From: Methylobacterium oxalidis
GTDB taxonomy: Bacteria > Pseudomonadota > Alphaproteobacteria > Rhizobiales > Beijerinckiaceae
Direction of reading: 5' to 3'
NCBI RefSeq assembly: GCF_007992195.1
Contig: NZ_BJZU01000026.1
Location: 1-60,397, forward strand
DNA length: 60,397 bases
Shown here: one piece after another, positions 34,439 through 43,782 of the stretch
Layout of the letters: each line of letters opens with the position of its first letter
How positions within the stretch are numbered: position 1 is the stretch's first letter
Translations under genes and position numbers: made by a program
Notes under the pieces: generated by a model
What the model was told of the DNA's origin: nothing
The model's input: only the letters and a program-made list of their open reading frames with translations
The model's database searches: none

Positions 34439-36046
34439 ATGGCGGTGAGTGAGGACGGTCCGGACACTGAAGCGCGCGGCGCGCACGGCCCCGCGACCGC
34501 CGAGGCCGCGCCGCCCCCTTGGGAGATCGTGCTGCCCGAGGAGAGCGCGACGGAGGATCTCGGCCGCTTCCTCGCCGAACTCCTCGAGCCCGGCGACCTC
34601 GTCGCCCTCTCCGGCGGGCTCGGCGGCGGCAAGACGACGCTGGCCCGCGCCCTGATCCGGGAGCTGACCGGCGAACCGGACCTCGACGTTCCGAGCCCGA
34701 CCTTCACCCTGGTCCAGCCCTACGAGGGCCGGCGCGGGCGCGCCATCGTCCACGCCGACCTCTACCGCCTGCGCGGGCCCGACGAGCTCGTGGAGCTCGG
34801 CTTCGACGAGATGACGGAGAGCGCCATCACCCTCGTCGAGTGGCCCGAGCGCCTGCCGCCCCGCGAGGGGCCGGTGCTCTCGGTCGACCTGTCGCTGCGG
34901 CGGGAGTTCGGCGAGGGCTCGCGCTTCGCCAGCATCGACGGCAGCGGCGGCATGCGCGCCCGCCTCGACCGGGCGCGGGGCCTGCGCGGCCTCCTCGTGC
35001 GCGCCGGCTGGGACGAGGCCGAGCGGATCCCGATGCAGGGCGACGCCTCGACCCGCGCCTACGAGCGCCTGCGCAAGCCCGACGGGTCGACCGCCATCCT
35101 GGTCATCTCGCCGCCCCGCGCGGACGGGCCGCCCGTGCGCGACGGCAAGCCCTACAGCGCCATCGTGAAGCTCGCCGAGAGCGTGCACGCCTTCGTGGCC
35201 GTCGACCGCGGCCTGCGGGCGCTCGGCTTCTCGGCGCCGCGCATCTACGGGGAGGATCTCGGCGCGGGCCTGCTGATCCTGGAGGATCTCGGGGCCGAGC
35301 CCGTCGTGGACGCGAGCGGGCCGCGGCCCGAGCGCTACGCGGAGGCCGTGCGGCTGCTCGCCAAGCTCCACGCCACGGAATTGCCGAACGCGCTGCCGGT
35401 GGCGGACGGGATCGAACACGTGCTGCCGCCCTACGACACCGAGGCGCTGCTGTTCGAGGCCGAGCTGCTGCCCGAGTGGTACGCGCCGGCGATCCGCGGC
35501 GTCACGCTCCCGGACGCGGCGCGGGCCGACTTCCTCGCCCTCTGGGCGGAGGCCCTGCGCGGCGCCATCCCCGAGCGCCCGACCTGGACGCTGCGGGACT
35601 ACCACTCGCCGAACCTGATCTGGCTGCCCGAGCGCGACGGGCTGGAGCGGATCGGCCTCATCGACTTCCAGGACGCGGTGCTCGGCCACCCGGCCTACGA
35701 CGTCGCCTCGCTGCTGCAGGACGCCCGCGCCGACGCGAGCGCCGAGTTCGAGCTGCGCCTGCTCGGGCTCTACGTGCGCGAGCGCCGCGCCCGCGAGCCC
35801 GAGTTCGACATGCAGGGCTTCGCCCGGGCCTACGCGCTGCTCGCCGCGCAGCGCGCCACCAAGATCCTCGGCATCTTCGCCCGGCTCGACCGGCGCGACG
35901 GCAAGCCGGGCTACCTCGCCCACCTGCCGCGCATCGAGGGCTACCTCGCCCGCAACCTCGCCCACCCGGCGCTGGCCCGCCTGCGCCTGTGGCACGAGGA
36001 GCACCTGCCGGACCTCGCCGCGCGCGTCGCCCGGCCCGAGTCCTGA
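34439..36046 (+). CDS. tsaE: Fusion of TsaE (t6A tRNA ATPase) with an AmgK-like sugar kinase
   Basis: A 535-residue two-domain protein. Residues about 28-165 are TsaE: Walker A in LSGGLGGGKTTLARALI (Lys65), SPTFTLVQPYEG and DLYRLRGPDELVELGFDE. TsaE works with TsaB/TsaD to place threonylcarbamoyl on tRNA A37. Residues 185-525 are an aminoglycoside-phosphotransferase-fold kinase with GDASTRAYERL, RDYHSPNLIWL (Asp387) and IDFQDAVLGHPAYD (Asp409). This matches AmgK, which phosphorylates MurNAc or GlcNAc at C1 for murU in cell-wall recycling. The stop is 43 bases before murU. This fusion is known in Rhizobiales; substrate of the kinase half here is inferred from murU next door. Confidence 0.88.
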   Translation: MAVSEDGPDTEARGAHGPATAEAAPPPWEIVLPEESATEDLGRFLAELLEPGDLVALSGGLGGGKTTLARALIRELTGEPDLDVPSPTFTLVQPYEGRRGRAIVHADLYRLRGPDELVELGFDEMTESAITLVEWPERLPPREGPVLSVDLSLRREFGEGSRFASIDGSGGMRARLDRARGLRGLLVRAGWDEAERIPMQGDASTRAYERLRKPDGSTAILVISPPRADGPPVRDGKPYSAIVKLAESVHAFVAVDRGLRALGFSAPRIYGEDLGAGLLILEDLGAEPVVDASGPRPERYAEAVRLLAKLHATELPNALPVADGIEHVLPPYDTEALLFEAELLPEWYAPAIRGVTLPDAARADFLALWAEALRGAIPERPTWTLRDYHSPNLIWLPERDGLERIGLIDFQDAVLGHPAYDVASLLQDARADASAEFELRLLGLYVRERRAREPEFDMQGFARAYALLAAQRATKILGIFARLDRRDGKPGYLAHLPRIEGYLARNLAHPALARLRLWHEEHLPDLAARVARPES

Positions 36047-36089
36047 GCGCCCCGCATTCCCGCCCGCCCGACAGTCCCGCGAGCCCCGC

Positions 36090-36869
36090 ATGAGCGCCCC
36101 CGAGACGAACCCGCCCGCGACGCTCCCGCCGGGAGGCGACCCGCCCGGCATCACCCGCGCCTTCGTGCTCGCGGCCGGCCTCGGCAAGCGCATGCGCCCC
36201 GTCACGGCGACGCTGCCGAAGCCGCTCGTCCCCGTCGCCGGCAAGACGCTGCTCGACCACGCCCTCGACCGGGCGGCGGAGGGCGGCATCACCCACGCCG
36301 TCGTCAACGTCCACTGGCTGCCCGACCTGATCGAGGCGCACCTCGCCAGGCGGTCGGGCGCTCCCGAGATCGCGGTCTCGGACGAGCGCGCCGCGCTCCT
36401 CGAGACGGGCGGGGGCGTGAGGAAGGCCCTCGACCGGATCGGGCCCGACCCGTTCGTGGTGTTCAACGCCGATTCCTTCTGGCTCGAAGGGCCCGTCCCG
36501 AACCTGCCGCGCCTGATCGCCCGGTGGGATCCGGCCGCGATGGACATCCTGCTCCTCGTGGCGCCGGCCGCGACCAGCCTCGGCTACGAGGGCAAGGGCG
36601 ACTTCGTGATGGACCCGGACGGCCGCCTGGAGCGGCGCGGCGAGCGCGAGGTCGCGCCCTTCATCTACGCGGGCGTCGCGATCCTGAAGCCCGAGCTCTT
36701 CGCGGACACGCCGGAGGGCTCGTTCTCGCTCAACCTGCTGTTCGACCGGGCGATCGCCCGCGAGCGCCTGCACGGCTTGCGCCTCGACGGCCAGTGGCTC
36801 CACGTGGGCACGCCCGAGGCGATCCAGGCCGCCGAGGAGCGGGTGCGGCTGAGCGCGCAGGCCCCGTGA
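36090..36869 (+). CDS. murU: N-acetylmuramate alpha-1-phosphate uridylyltransferase-like
   Basis: A 259-residue nucleotidyltransferase with the signature FVLAAGLGKRMRP (25-37) and LPKPLVPVAGK (42-52). SDERAALLETGGGVRKAL (substrate loop) and VFNADSFWL (metal site) follow. It matches MurU, which makes UDP-MurNAc from MurNAc-1-phosphate, bypassing the early fosfomycin-sensitive steps. The AmgK-like kinase encoded just upstream would make that substrate, so the pair form one recycling route. A 7-bp hairpin (CTTCGTT/AACGAAG, 36877-36894) follows its stop. Confidence 0.88.
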   Translation: MSAPETNPPATLPPGGDPPGITRAFVLAAGLGKRMRPVTATLPKPLVPVAGKTLLDHALDRAAEGGITHAVVNVHWLPDLIEAHLARRSGAPEIAVSDERAALLETGGGVRKALDRIGPDPFVVFNADSFWLEGPVPNLPRLIARWDPAAMDILLLVAPAATSLGYEGKGDFVMDPDGRLERRGEREVAPFIYAGVAILKPELFADTPEGSFSLNLLFDRAIARERLHGLRLDGQWLHVGTPEAIQAAEERVRLSAQAP

Positions 36870-36995
36870 GGCGGCGCTTCGTTGCGGAACGAAGAGCGAA
36901 CGGGTACGTGTAGGCCGGCATCGGCGACGGCGATCGGAAGGCGGTTCGAGGACGTGGTGGTGTTACCGGCCGACAGCGATCTCTGCGCTCCCGAA

Positions 36996-37122
36996 GCGGA
37001 CTCGACGCCCCACCTCTCCCGTCCGGGAGAGGTCGAGTCCGCGGCACGCGGACCGGGTGAGGGATGCGACCCTTCCGGACACGGCGAACCCCTCACCCCG
37101 TCCCTCTCCCGGACGGGAGAGG
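36996..37122. repeat. Palindromic repeat element, copy 2 (full)
   Basis: The element consists of an outer GCGGACTCGA (36996-37005) and TCGAGTCCGC (37033-37042) pair around a 22-base near-palindrome (37012-37033). A GGGTGAGGG...CCCCTCACCCC unit (37055-37098) and a second hairpin (37103-37122) follow. The right part matches copy 1 at window bases 1-78. It lies between murU and addB. The addB frame is open through it, giving a PLTPSLSRTGEV-like stretch. Confidence 0.85.
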
Positions 37123-37139
37123 TGGCCCGCGCCCGGTCC

Positions 37140-40100
37140 GTGCCCGACGCCCGCGTCTTCACCGTCCCGCCCGGCGCGCCGTTCCTGCCGGCGCTGGCGG
37201 AGGCCCTGATCGACGGTCGGCTCGTCGGCGACCTCGGGGCCGACCCGATGGCGCTCGCCGCCGTCACGGTCTACCTGCCGACCCGCCGCGCCGCGCGGGC
37301 GCTCGGCACGGTCCTGGCCGAGCGCCTCGGCGAGGCCGCGCTGCTGCCGCGCATGATCCCCCTCGGCGAGGCGGACGAGGCGGAGCTCGATCTCGCCGCC
37401 AACCCGCTCCTCGAGAACGGGCCGGACGCGCTCAATCCCTCGATGCCGCCGCTGGAGCGGCGCCTCATCCTCGCCCGCCTCGTCCAGGCCTGGGCCGAGA
37501 CCGTCGACCGCAAGCTCCTGCCCATCGACGACGACGTGCCCTTCCTCGTCCCCTCCTCGCCCTCGGACGCGGTCGGCCTCGCGGGCGACCTCGAGCGGCT
37601 CATGGACGCGCTCACCGTCGAGGGGCTGCCCTGGTCCGAGATCGGCAGCGCCGTCGAGGCCGAGTACTCGCAGTATTTCGGCCTGACCCTCGATTTCGTG
37701 CGCATCGCCGCCGAGAACTGGCCGCGGATCCTGGCCGAGCGGGGCCTGAGCGATCCCGTCTCCCGGGCGCGCCGGCTGGTGCTCGCGGAGGCCGAGCGGC
37801 TGGTCCGCGAGCGCCCGGCCGATCCGGTCGTGGTGGCGGGCTCCACCGGCTCGGTCCCGGCGACCGCCCGGCTGATCGCGGCGGTGGCCGCTCTCCCCCG
37901 CGGGGCGGTGGTGCTGCCCGGCCTCGACCGCGACCTCGAGGCCGGCGGCTGGGACGCGATCGAGACCGGCGAGGGCTTCGAGCGGCAGATCGCCCACGGC
38001 CACCCGCAGGCGGTGCTGCACCGCCTGCTCGGCCCCGGCGGGCTGCGGCTCCCGCGGGAGGCCGTGGCGCCCCTCGGCGCGCCCGCTCCCGACCTCGCGG
38101 CGCGCGCCCGCCTCCTCTCCGAGGCCCTGCGGCCGGCCGAGACCACCGACGCCTGGGCCCGGATCGATGCGGATCTTCGCGTCGACATCGCGGCCCGCGG
38201 CCTCGCGGACGTCGCGGTCGCCGAGGCGGCGGACGAGCGCGAGGAGGCGCTGGTCGCCGCGATCGCCCTGCGCGAGACCCTGGAGAGCCCCGGCGCCACC
38301 GCGGCCCTCGTCACCCCGGACCGCGGGCTCGCGACCCGGGTCGCGGCGGAACTCGCCCGCTGGGGCATCGTGGCCGAGGACTCGGCCGGCCTGGCGCTCG
38401 CGCAGAGCCCGGCCGGGCGCCTCGCGCGGCTCGCGGCGGAGCTCGCCGCCGAGCTGCACCCGGCGCGCCTGATCGCGCTCCTCGCCCACCCGCTCGTGCG
38501 GCTCGGGCTCGACCGCGCGGAGGTGGTGCGGGGCGCCGCCGCCCTGGAGATCGGCGTGCTGCGCGGCCCCGCCCCGGCGCCGGGGTTCGCGGGCCTGCGC
38601 CGCGCCCTCGCCGAGGCGCGTGCGCCCCGGGAGGGCGAGCGGCGCCCGCGCGCCAAGCGCCGCCTGAAGCCCGTCGACTGGGACCTCGCCGAGGCGCTGG
38701 TGGAGCGGCTGACGCTGGCCTTCGCGGGTTTCCCCGGCGAGGACGCCCGCGGCGTCTGCGACCTCGTCGCCGTGGCGGCCCGCCACCGGGAGACCTGCGA
38801 CTGGCTGATCCTCGGGCCGGACGACGCGCCCGAGGCCGAGCCCGACCCCTCGCTCGCCTGCCTCGACAGCCTGTTCGACGATCTCGAACTCGCCGATTCC
38901 GGCCTGCTGCCCGGCCGCTTCGGCGACTACCCGGCCTTCTTCACGGCGCTCGCCCGCGAGCGCGTGGTGCCCTGCGCCGTCGCCGCGCCGCACCCGCGCC
39001 TGCGCATCCTCGGCCTCCTGGAGGCACGCCTCCTCAGCGTCGACCGGGTGGTGCTCGGCGGCCTCGACGAGGGCGTCTGGCCGATGAAGACGGTCACGGA
39101 CGCCTTCCTCAACCGGCCGATGCGCGAGCGCGTCGGCCTCAACCCGCCGGAGAGGCGCATCGGCCAGAGCGCGCACGACTTCGTGCAGGCTCTGGGCACC
39201 CGCGACGCGGTGATCACCCGCTCGGCCAAGCGCGAGGGCGCGCCGACCGTGCCCTCGCGATTCCTGCAGCGGATGCGCGCCTTCGTGGGCGAGGAGGCCT
39301 GGCAGGGCGCGCTCGGGCGCGGCCGGCGCTTCTCGGCCTACGCCGCCGCCCTCGACGGCGCCGCCGAGCCGCCGCAGCCGCGCCTGACCCAGCCGAAGCC
39401 GAAGGCCGACCCGGCCCTGTTCCCGCGCACCCTCAGCGTCACCGAGATCGAGACCCTGGTGCGCGACCCCTACACGATCTTCGCCCGCCACGTGCTCGGC
39501 CTCGACCCGCTGGAGCCGGTGGCGGCCCTGCCCGGCGCTAGCGAGCGCGGCACGCTGATCCACGCGATCCTCGGCGCCTTCGCGCAGGCCCATCCCGAGG
39601 GCCTGCCGGAGCGGGCGGAGGAGCAGCTCTTCGCCCTCGCGCTCAACGCCTTCGGCCCGATCCAGGACGTCTACCCCGAGCTCTACGCGGAGTGGTGGCC
39701 CCGCTACGAGCGGATGGCGGCGGCCTACCTGCCCTGGGAGGCGCAGCGCCGGTCGGGGCTCGCCCGCGTGCACCCGGAGATCTCGGGCCGCTGGGTCATC
39801 CCGATGGGGTCCGAGACCTTCACCCTGCGCGCCCGGGCCGACCGGATCGAGCGGCGGCGCGACGGGGGCGCCTGCATCGTCGACTTCAAGACGGGCGCGC
39901 CGCCGAGCGCCCGCGAGGTCTTCGCGGGCTTCTCGCCCCAGCTCACGCTGGAGGCGGCCATGCTGATGGCCGGCGCCTTCGACGGCGTGCCGCCGGCGAA
40001 GGACACGCCCGACCTCCTCTACCTCTACGCGTCCGGCGGCCGGAAGCCGTTCCAGCCCGTCCCCGTGAAGCCGCCGCGGGGCGACGCGCGCCCGGTCGAG

Positions 40101-40271
40101 GCCATCGTCGCCGAGCACGCCGAGCGCCTGCGCGGCCTGATCGCCCGATTCCTCACCGGCGAGGCGGCCTACGTCTCGCGGCCCTACCCGAAATACGCCC
40201 GCGCCTACGGCGACTACGACCACCTCGCGCGCGTGCTCGAATGGTCGCTCGGCGGCGAGGAGGAGGGCTGA
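37140..40271 (+). CDS. addB: Double-strand break repair helicase-nuclease subunit AddB
   Basis: AddB pairs with AddA to process broken DNA ends and load RecA. With this start the protein is 1043 residues, the alphaproteobacterial AddB size. It has VYLPTRRAARALGTVLAE early (an inactive helicase-like region). Near the C-terminus is the nuclease motif ACIVDFKTGAPPS (Asp915, Lys917), then FSPQLTLEAAMLMAG. The frame is open from 36882, but the extra N-terminal part includes the repeat element, so the GTG at 37140 (or 37122) is preferred over the TTG at 36882. The stop overlaps the addA start by one base. No Cys-rich iron-sulfur signature is obvious. Confidence 0.88.
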   Translation: MPDARVFTVPPGAPFLPALAEALIDGRLVGDLGADPMALAAVTVYLPTRRAARALGTVLAERLGEAALLPRMIPLGEADEAELDLAANPLLENGPDALNPSMPPLERRLILARLVQAWAETVDRKLLPIDDDVPFLVPSSPSDAVGLAGDLERLMDALTVEGLPWSEIGSAVEAEYSQYFGLTLDFVRIAAENWPRILAERGLSDPVSRARRLVLAEAERLVRERPADPVVVAGSTGSVPATARLIAAVAALPRGAVVLPGLDRDLEAGGWDAIETGEGFERQIAHGHPQAVLHRLLGPGGLRLPREAVAPLGAPAPDLAARARLLSEALRPAETTDAWARIDADLRVDIAARGLADVAVAEAADEREEALVAAIALRETLESPGATAALVTPDRGLATRVAAELARWGIVAEDSAGLALAQSPAGRLARLAAELAAELHPARLIALLAHPLVRLGLDRAEVVRGAAALEIGVLRGPAPAPGFAGLRRALAEARAPREGERRPRAKRRLKPVDWDLAEALVERLTLAFAGFPGEDARGVCDLVAVAARHRETCDWLILGPDDAPEAEPDPSLACLDSLFDDLELADSGLLPGRFGDYPAFFTALARERVVPCAVAAPHPRLRILGLLEARLLSVDRVVLGGLDEGVWPMKTVTDAFLNRPMRERVGLNPPERRIGQSAHDFVQALGTRDAVITRSAKREGAPTVPSRFLQRMRAFVGEEAWQGALGRGRRFSAYAAALDGAAEPPQPRLTQPKPKADPALFPRTLSVTEIETLVRDPYTIFARHVLGLDPLEPVAALPGASERGTLIHAILGAFAQAHPEGLPERAEEQLFALALNAFGPIQDVYPELYAEWWPRYERMAAAYLPWEAQRRSGLARVHPEISGRWVIPMGSETFTLRARADRIERRRDGGACIVDFKTGAPPSAREVFAGFSPQLTLEAAMLMAGAFDGVPPAKDTPDLLYLYASGGRKPFQPVPVKPPRGDARPVEAIVAEHAERLRGLIARFLTGEAAYVSRPYPKYARAYGDYDHLARVLEWSLGGEEEG

Positions 40272-43200
40272 TGTCCGGCCGCAGCACGCCCTTCCTCGTC
40301 GACGCGCTGACGCTCGACGCGCAGCGCCGGGCGGCCGACCCGCGCGCCTCCGCCTGGGTCTCGGCCAACGCCGGCGCCGGCAAGACCAAGGTGCTCACCG
40401 ACCGGGTGGTCCGCCTCCTCCTCGACGGGGCGGCCCCGGGGCGCATCCTCTGCCTCACCTTCACCAAGGCGGCGGCCGCCAACATGTCGATCCGCGTCTT
40501 CCAGCGCCTCGGCCGCTGGGTGACCCTCGACGACGCGGCGCTCGCCGGGGAACTGACGGAGCTCACCGGCGAGCGGCCGACGCGCCGCAGGCTGGAGGCG
40601 GCCCGGCGCCTGTTCGCCCGCGCTGTCGAGACGCCGGGCGGCCTCAAGATCGAGACGCTGCACGCCCTGTGCGAGCGGCTCTTGCACATGTTCCCCTTCG
40701 AGGCGAACGTGCCGGCCCGCTTCGTCGTCCTCGACGAGAACCAGTCCCGCGAGGCTTTCGCGGTCGAGACCGACAACGTGCTGGCCGACGCGATCGGCGG
40801 CCTCCACCCGCACCTGAGCGAGGCGCACGCCCTGGTGGCGCCGGAGGCGGCGGGCGACGCGCTGCGCAAGGCGATCCGCTCCGCCATCCAGGCCCGCCAC
40901 ATCCTCGGCCACCGGGACGGCCTCGACCCGCTCTTCTCGGCGCTCTCGGCCTCCCTCGGGCTTGCGGCCGAGGAGAACGCGCGGGACATCGAGGCCCGCA
41001 TCCTCGACGGGCTGTCCGACCTCGCCGGTCAGGCGGAGGCCCTGCGCACCGGCAAGAGCACGGACGAGGGCCTCGCCGACGCCCTCCTCGAGGCGAGCCG
41101 GGCGCTCGGGGCGGACGACCCGGTCGGCGCGATCGAGACCTACCGCTCGGTCTTCTTCACGCAGAAGGACGAGCCGAAAGCGGCCAAGAGCCTCGGCACC
41201 AAGGCGGTGCCGGAGGCGCTGCGCGAGGCGCTCGTCGCCGAGCGCGACCGCCTGGAGGCCCTGTTCGAGCGCCTGCGGGCGGCCCGCGCCCACGCCCGCA
41301 CCCGGGCGCTGTTCACCCTCGCGGCCGAGATCCACCGCCGCGTCGAGGCGCAGAAGGCCCGGCTCGGGGCGCTCGACTTCGACGACCTCATCCACAAGAC
41401 CCTCGACCTGCTCTCGCGAGTCGGCGCCTCCTGGGTGCTGTACAAGCTCGACCGCGGCGTCGACCACGTCCTCATCGACGAGGCGCAGGACACCAACCCG
41501 CACCAATGGGAGATCCTGCGCCGGATCACGGCCGAGTTCGCGGCGGGCGCGGGCGCCCGCCCGGTCCTGCGCACCCGCTTCGCGGTGGGCGACCCCAAGC
41601 AGTCGATCTACAGCTTCCAAGGCGCCGAGCCCCGCGAGTTCGAGGTGACCCGGCGCGCCTGGGCGCGGGAATCGCGCGAGGCCGAGCACGCCTTCGCCGA
41701 TGTCGGGCTGACCCTCTCGTTCCGCTCGGCCAGCGGCGTGCTGCGGGCGGTGGACGCCACCTTCGCGCTGCCCGACCATTACCGCGGCCTCTCCTTCGAC
41801 GACGCGGCCACCGGCACGGTCCACGCCTCCGCCCGCGGGCAGGAGGCCGGCGCCGTCGAGCTCTGGTGCGTCGAGGAGCCCGCCGACGAGGTGGAGCCCG
41901 ACGCCTGGGCCGCCCCCGTCGACGCGCCGGAGACGAACGCCCCGGCGATCCGCACGGCCCGCCGCATCGCCCGCGCCGTGAAGACCTGGATCACGAGCGG
42001 GGACGAGCGCGGGCGCCGCCGCTCGCCCGGCGAGATCCTGATCCTCGTGCGCAAGCGCGGCACCGCCTTCGAGGAGGTGATCCGCTCGCTCAAGGGCCTC
42101 GGCGTGCCCGTGGCCGGCCAGGACCGGCTCGATGTCGCCGCCCACATCGCGGTCAACGACCTCGTGGCCGCGGGCCGGGCCGGGCTCCTGCCCGCCGACG
42201 ACCTGACCCTCGCCACCGCCCTCAAGACGCCCCTCGTCGGGCTGACCGACGAGGACCTGGTGCGGATCGCGGCCCGCCGCGACCTCTCCGAGACGCTGGA
42301 GGACGCGCTCCACCGCCACGCGGAGGCCGGCGATCCGGCCGCGATCCGCGGCCGGGAGGCCCTCGCCGGCTGGATCCGGCTCGCCGCCGCGCACGGGCCG
42401 TTCGGCTTCTACGCCGCGCTCCTCGGGCCGATGAGCGGGCGCGCCGCCCTCGTCTCGCGCCTCGGTGGCGAGGCGGGCGACGCCATCGACGTGTTCCTGG
42501 CGGCCGCGGCGCAGGCCGAGCAGGGCAGCGACGCCCCTTCCCTCGGCGGCTTCCTCGCACGCTACGTGGGGCTCGCCGCGCGGGACGGCGGCCACACGGT
42601 CAAGCGCGACCTCGAGGCGGGCCGCGACGAGGTGCGGGTGATGACCGTGCACGGCGCCAAGGGCCTGGAGGCGCCCGTCGTCGTGGTGATCGACGGCTGC
42701 GAGCCCCTCGGCCGGAACGACCCGCCGCTCATCGCCATGCCGTCGGCCGAGGGCGCGCGCCCGCTGCCGCCGGTCTGGTCGAGCGCCCGGGCCTACGATT
42801 GCGCGGCGACCGCGGCGGCCCGGACCGAGATCCAGGCGCGGGCCCGCGAGGAGCACAACCGCCTGCTCTACGTCGCCATGACGCGCGCCGCCGACCGCCT
42901 CGTCATCGCGCCCTATCGCGGGCGCACCGAGGCCGGCGAGACCGCGTGGTGCCGGATGGTGCAGGCCGGCCTCGAGCGCCAGCTCGGTCCCGGCGAGACG
43001 GTCGAGACCGCCTACGGCTCCGTGACCCTGTGGCGGGACGGCGAGGACGCCGCCCTGAGCCTCGCCGCCGCCGCGAACCCGGCCGCGCCGCCGCCGCTGC
43101 CGGCGTGGCTGCGCAAGCCGGTCCGCCCCGAGACGGACGCCGCGCCGCCGCTCAGCCCGTCCGGCAGCCTGCGGGCCGCGGACGGGCAGCGCGGGGGCGA

Positions 43201-43747
43201 GCGCCGCCTCGCGGACGCCGAGGCGCGCCGCCGCGGCGTGCTGATCCACGCGCTCCTGGAGCACCTGCCGCGGCTCGACCCGGCGCGCCGGGCGGAAGCC
43301 GCCGCCACCTTCGTGCGGGCGCGCGCGCCGGGCCTGCCCGAGCCGAAGCGCCGCGCCATCGCGCAGGCGGCGCTGCGCCTCATCGACGAGCCCGACCTCG
43401 CGCCGCTCTTCGCCCGCGAGGCGCGGGCCGAGGTGACGCTGTCGGGGCGGGTGCTGGCGGAGGGCGCCGAGCGCCCCGTCTACGGCCGGGTCGACCGGCT
43501 CGCCGTCCGGGACGGGACGGTCTGGCTCGCCGACTTCAAGACCGGCCGCCCGCCCGAGGCGGACGGGCCGCTGCCGCGGGCCGAGGCCGCCCAGATCGCC
43601 CTCTACGCGGCCCTGCTCGGCCGGGTCTACCCGGATCACCGCATCGTGCCGATGCTGGTCTGGACCTCGGGCCCCGCGATCCGGCGCCTCGGCGAGGCCG
43701 AGATCGCCGAGGCGCTCCGGGGTATCGCGGTCAGCCCTCGCGGTTAG
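40271..43747 (+). CDS. addA: Double-strand break repair helicase AddA
   Basis: A 1158-residue superfamily 1A helicase-nuclease, partner of AddB. Motif I (NAGAGKTK, 33-40), CLTFTKAAAANMSIR, motif II IDEAQDTNPHQW (Asp403), GDPKQSIYSFQGAEP and VMTVHGAKGLEAPVV are all seen. MTRAADRL follows. The C-terminal RecB-type nuclease has WLADFKTGRPPE (Asp1088, Lys1090) and AQIALYAALLG. Start ATG at 40271 overlaps the addB stop; they are translated together. The stop codon falls inside a four-unit 13-bp tandem repeat shared with the convergent gene. Confidence 0.95.
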   Translation: MSGRSTPFLVDALTLDAQRRAADPRASAWVSANAGAGKTKVLTDRVVRLLLDGAAPGRILCLTFTKAAAANMSIRVFQRLGRWVTLDDAALAGELTELTGERPTRRRLEAARRLFARAVETPGGLKIETLHALCERLLHMFPFEANVPARFVVLDENQSREAFAVETDNVLADAIGGLHPHLSEAHALVAPEAAGDALRKAIRSAIQARHILGHRDGLDPLFSALSASLGLAAEENARDIEARILDGLSDLAGQAEALRTGKSTDEGLADALLEASRALGADDPVGAIETYRSVFFTQKDEPKAAKSLGTKAVPEALREALVAERDRLEALFERLRAARAHARTRALFTLAAEIHRRVEAQKARLGALDFDDLIHKTLDLLSRVGASWVLYKLDRGVDHVLIDEAQDTNPHQWEILRRITAEFAAGAGARPVLRTRFAVGDPKQSIYSFQGAEPREFEVTRRAWARESREAEHAFADVGLTLSFRSASGVLRAVDATFALPDHYRGLSFDDAATGTVHASARGQEAGAVELWCVEEPADEVEPDAWAAPVDAPETNAPAIRTARRIARAVKTWITSGDERGRRRSPGEILILVRKRGTAFEEVIRSLKGLGVPVAGQDRLDVAAHIAVNDLVAAGRAGLLPADDLTLATALKTPLVGLTDEDLVRIAARRDLSETLEDALHRHAEAGDPAAIRGREALAGWIRLAAAHGPFGFYAALLGPMSGRAALVSRLGGEAGDAIDVFLAAAAQAEQGSDAPSLGGFLARYVGLAARDGGHTVKRDLEAGRDEVRVMTVHGAKGLEAPVVVVIDGCEPLGRNDPPLIAMPSAEGARPLPPVWSSARAYDCAATAAARTEIQARAREEHNRLLYVAMTRAADRLVIAPYRGRTEAGETAWCRMVQAGLERQLGPGETVETAYGSVTLWRDGEDAALSLAAAANPAAPPPLPAWLRKPVRPETDAAPPLSPSGSLRAADGQRGGERRLADAEARRRGVLIHALLEHLPRLDPARRAEAAATFVRARAPGLPEPKRRAIAQAALRLIDEPDLAPLFAREARAEVTLSGRVLAEGAERPVYGRVDRLAVRDGTVWLADFKTGRPPEADGPLPRAEAAQIALYAALLGRVYPDHRIVPMLVWTSGPAIRRLGEAEIAEALRGIAVSPRG

Positions 43748-43782
43748 CCCTCGCGGTCAGCCTTCGCGGTCAGCCTTCGCGG
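43731..43782. repeat. Four-unit 13-bp tandem repeat over both gene ends
   Basis: Four back-to-back 13-mers TCAGCC(C/T)TCGCGG, the second starting TTA, occupy 43731-43782 without gaps. The addA stop lies in unit 2 and the convergent sugar dehydrogenase stop in unit 4. The period is not a multiple of three, so each unit falls in a different frame and copy-number change would alter the C-terminal tails of the two proteins. Confidence 0.85.
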
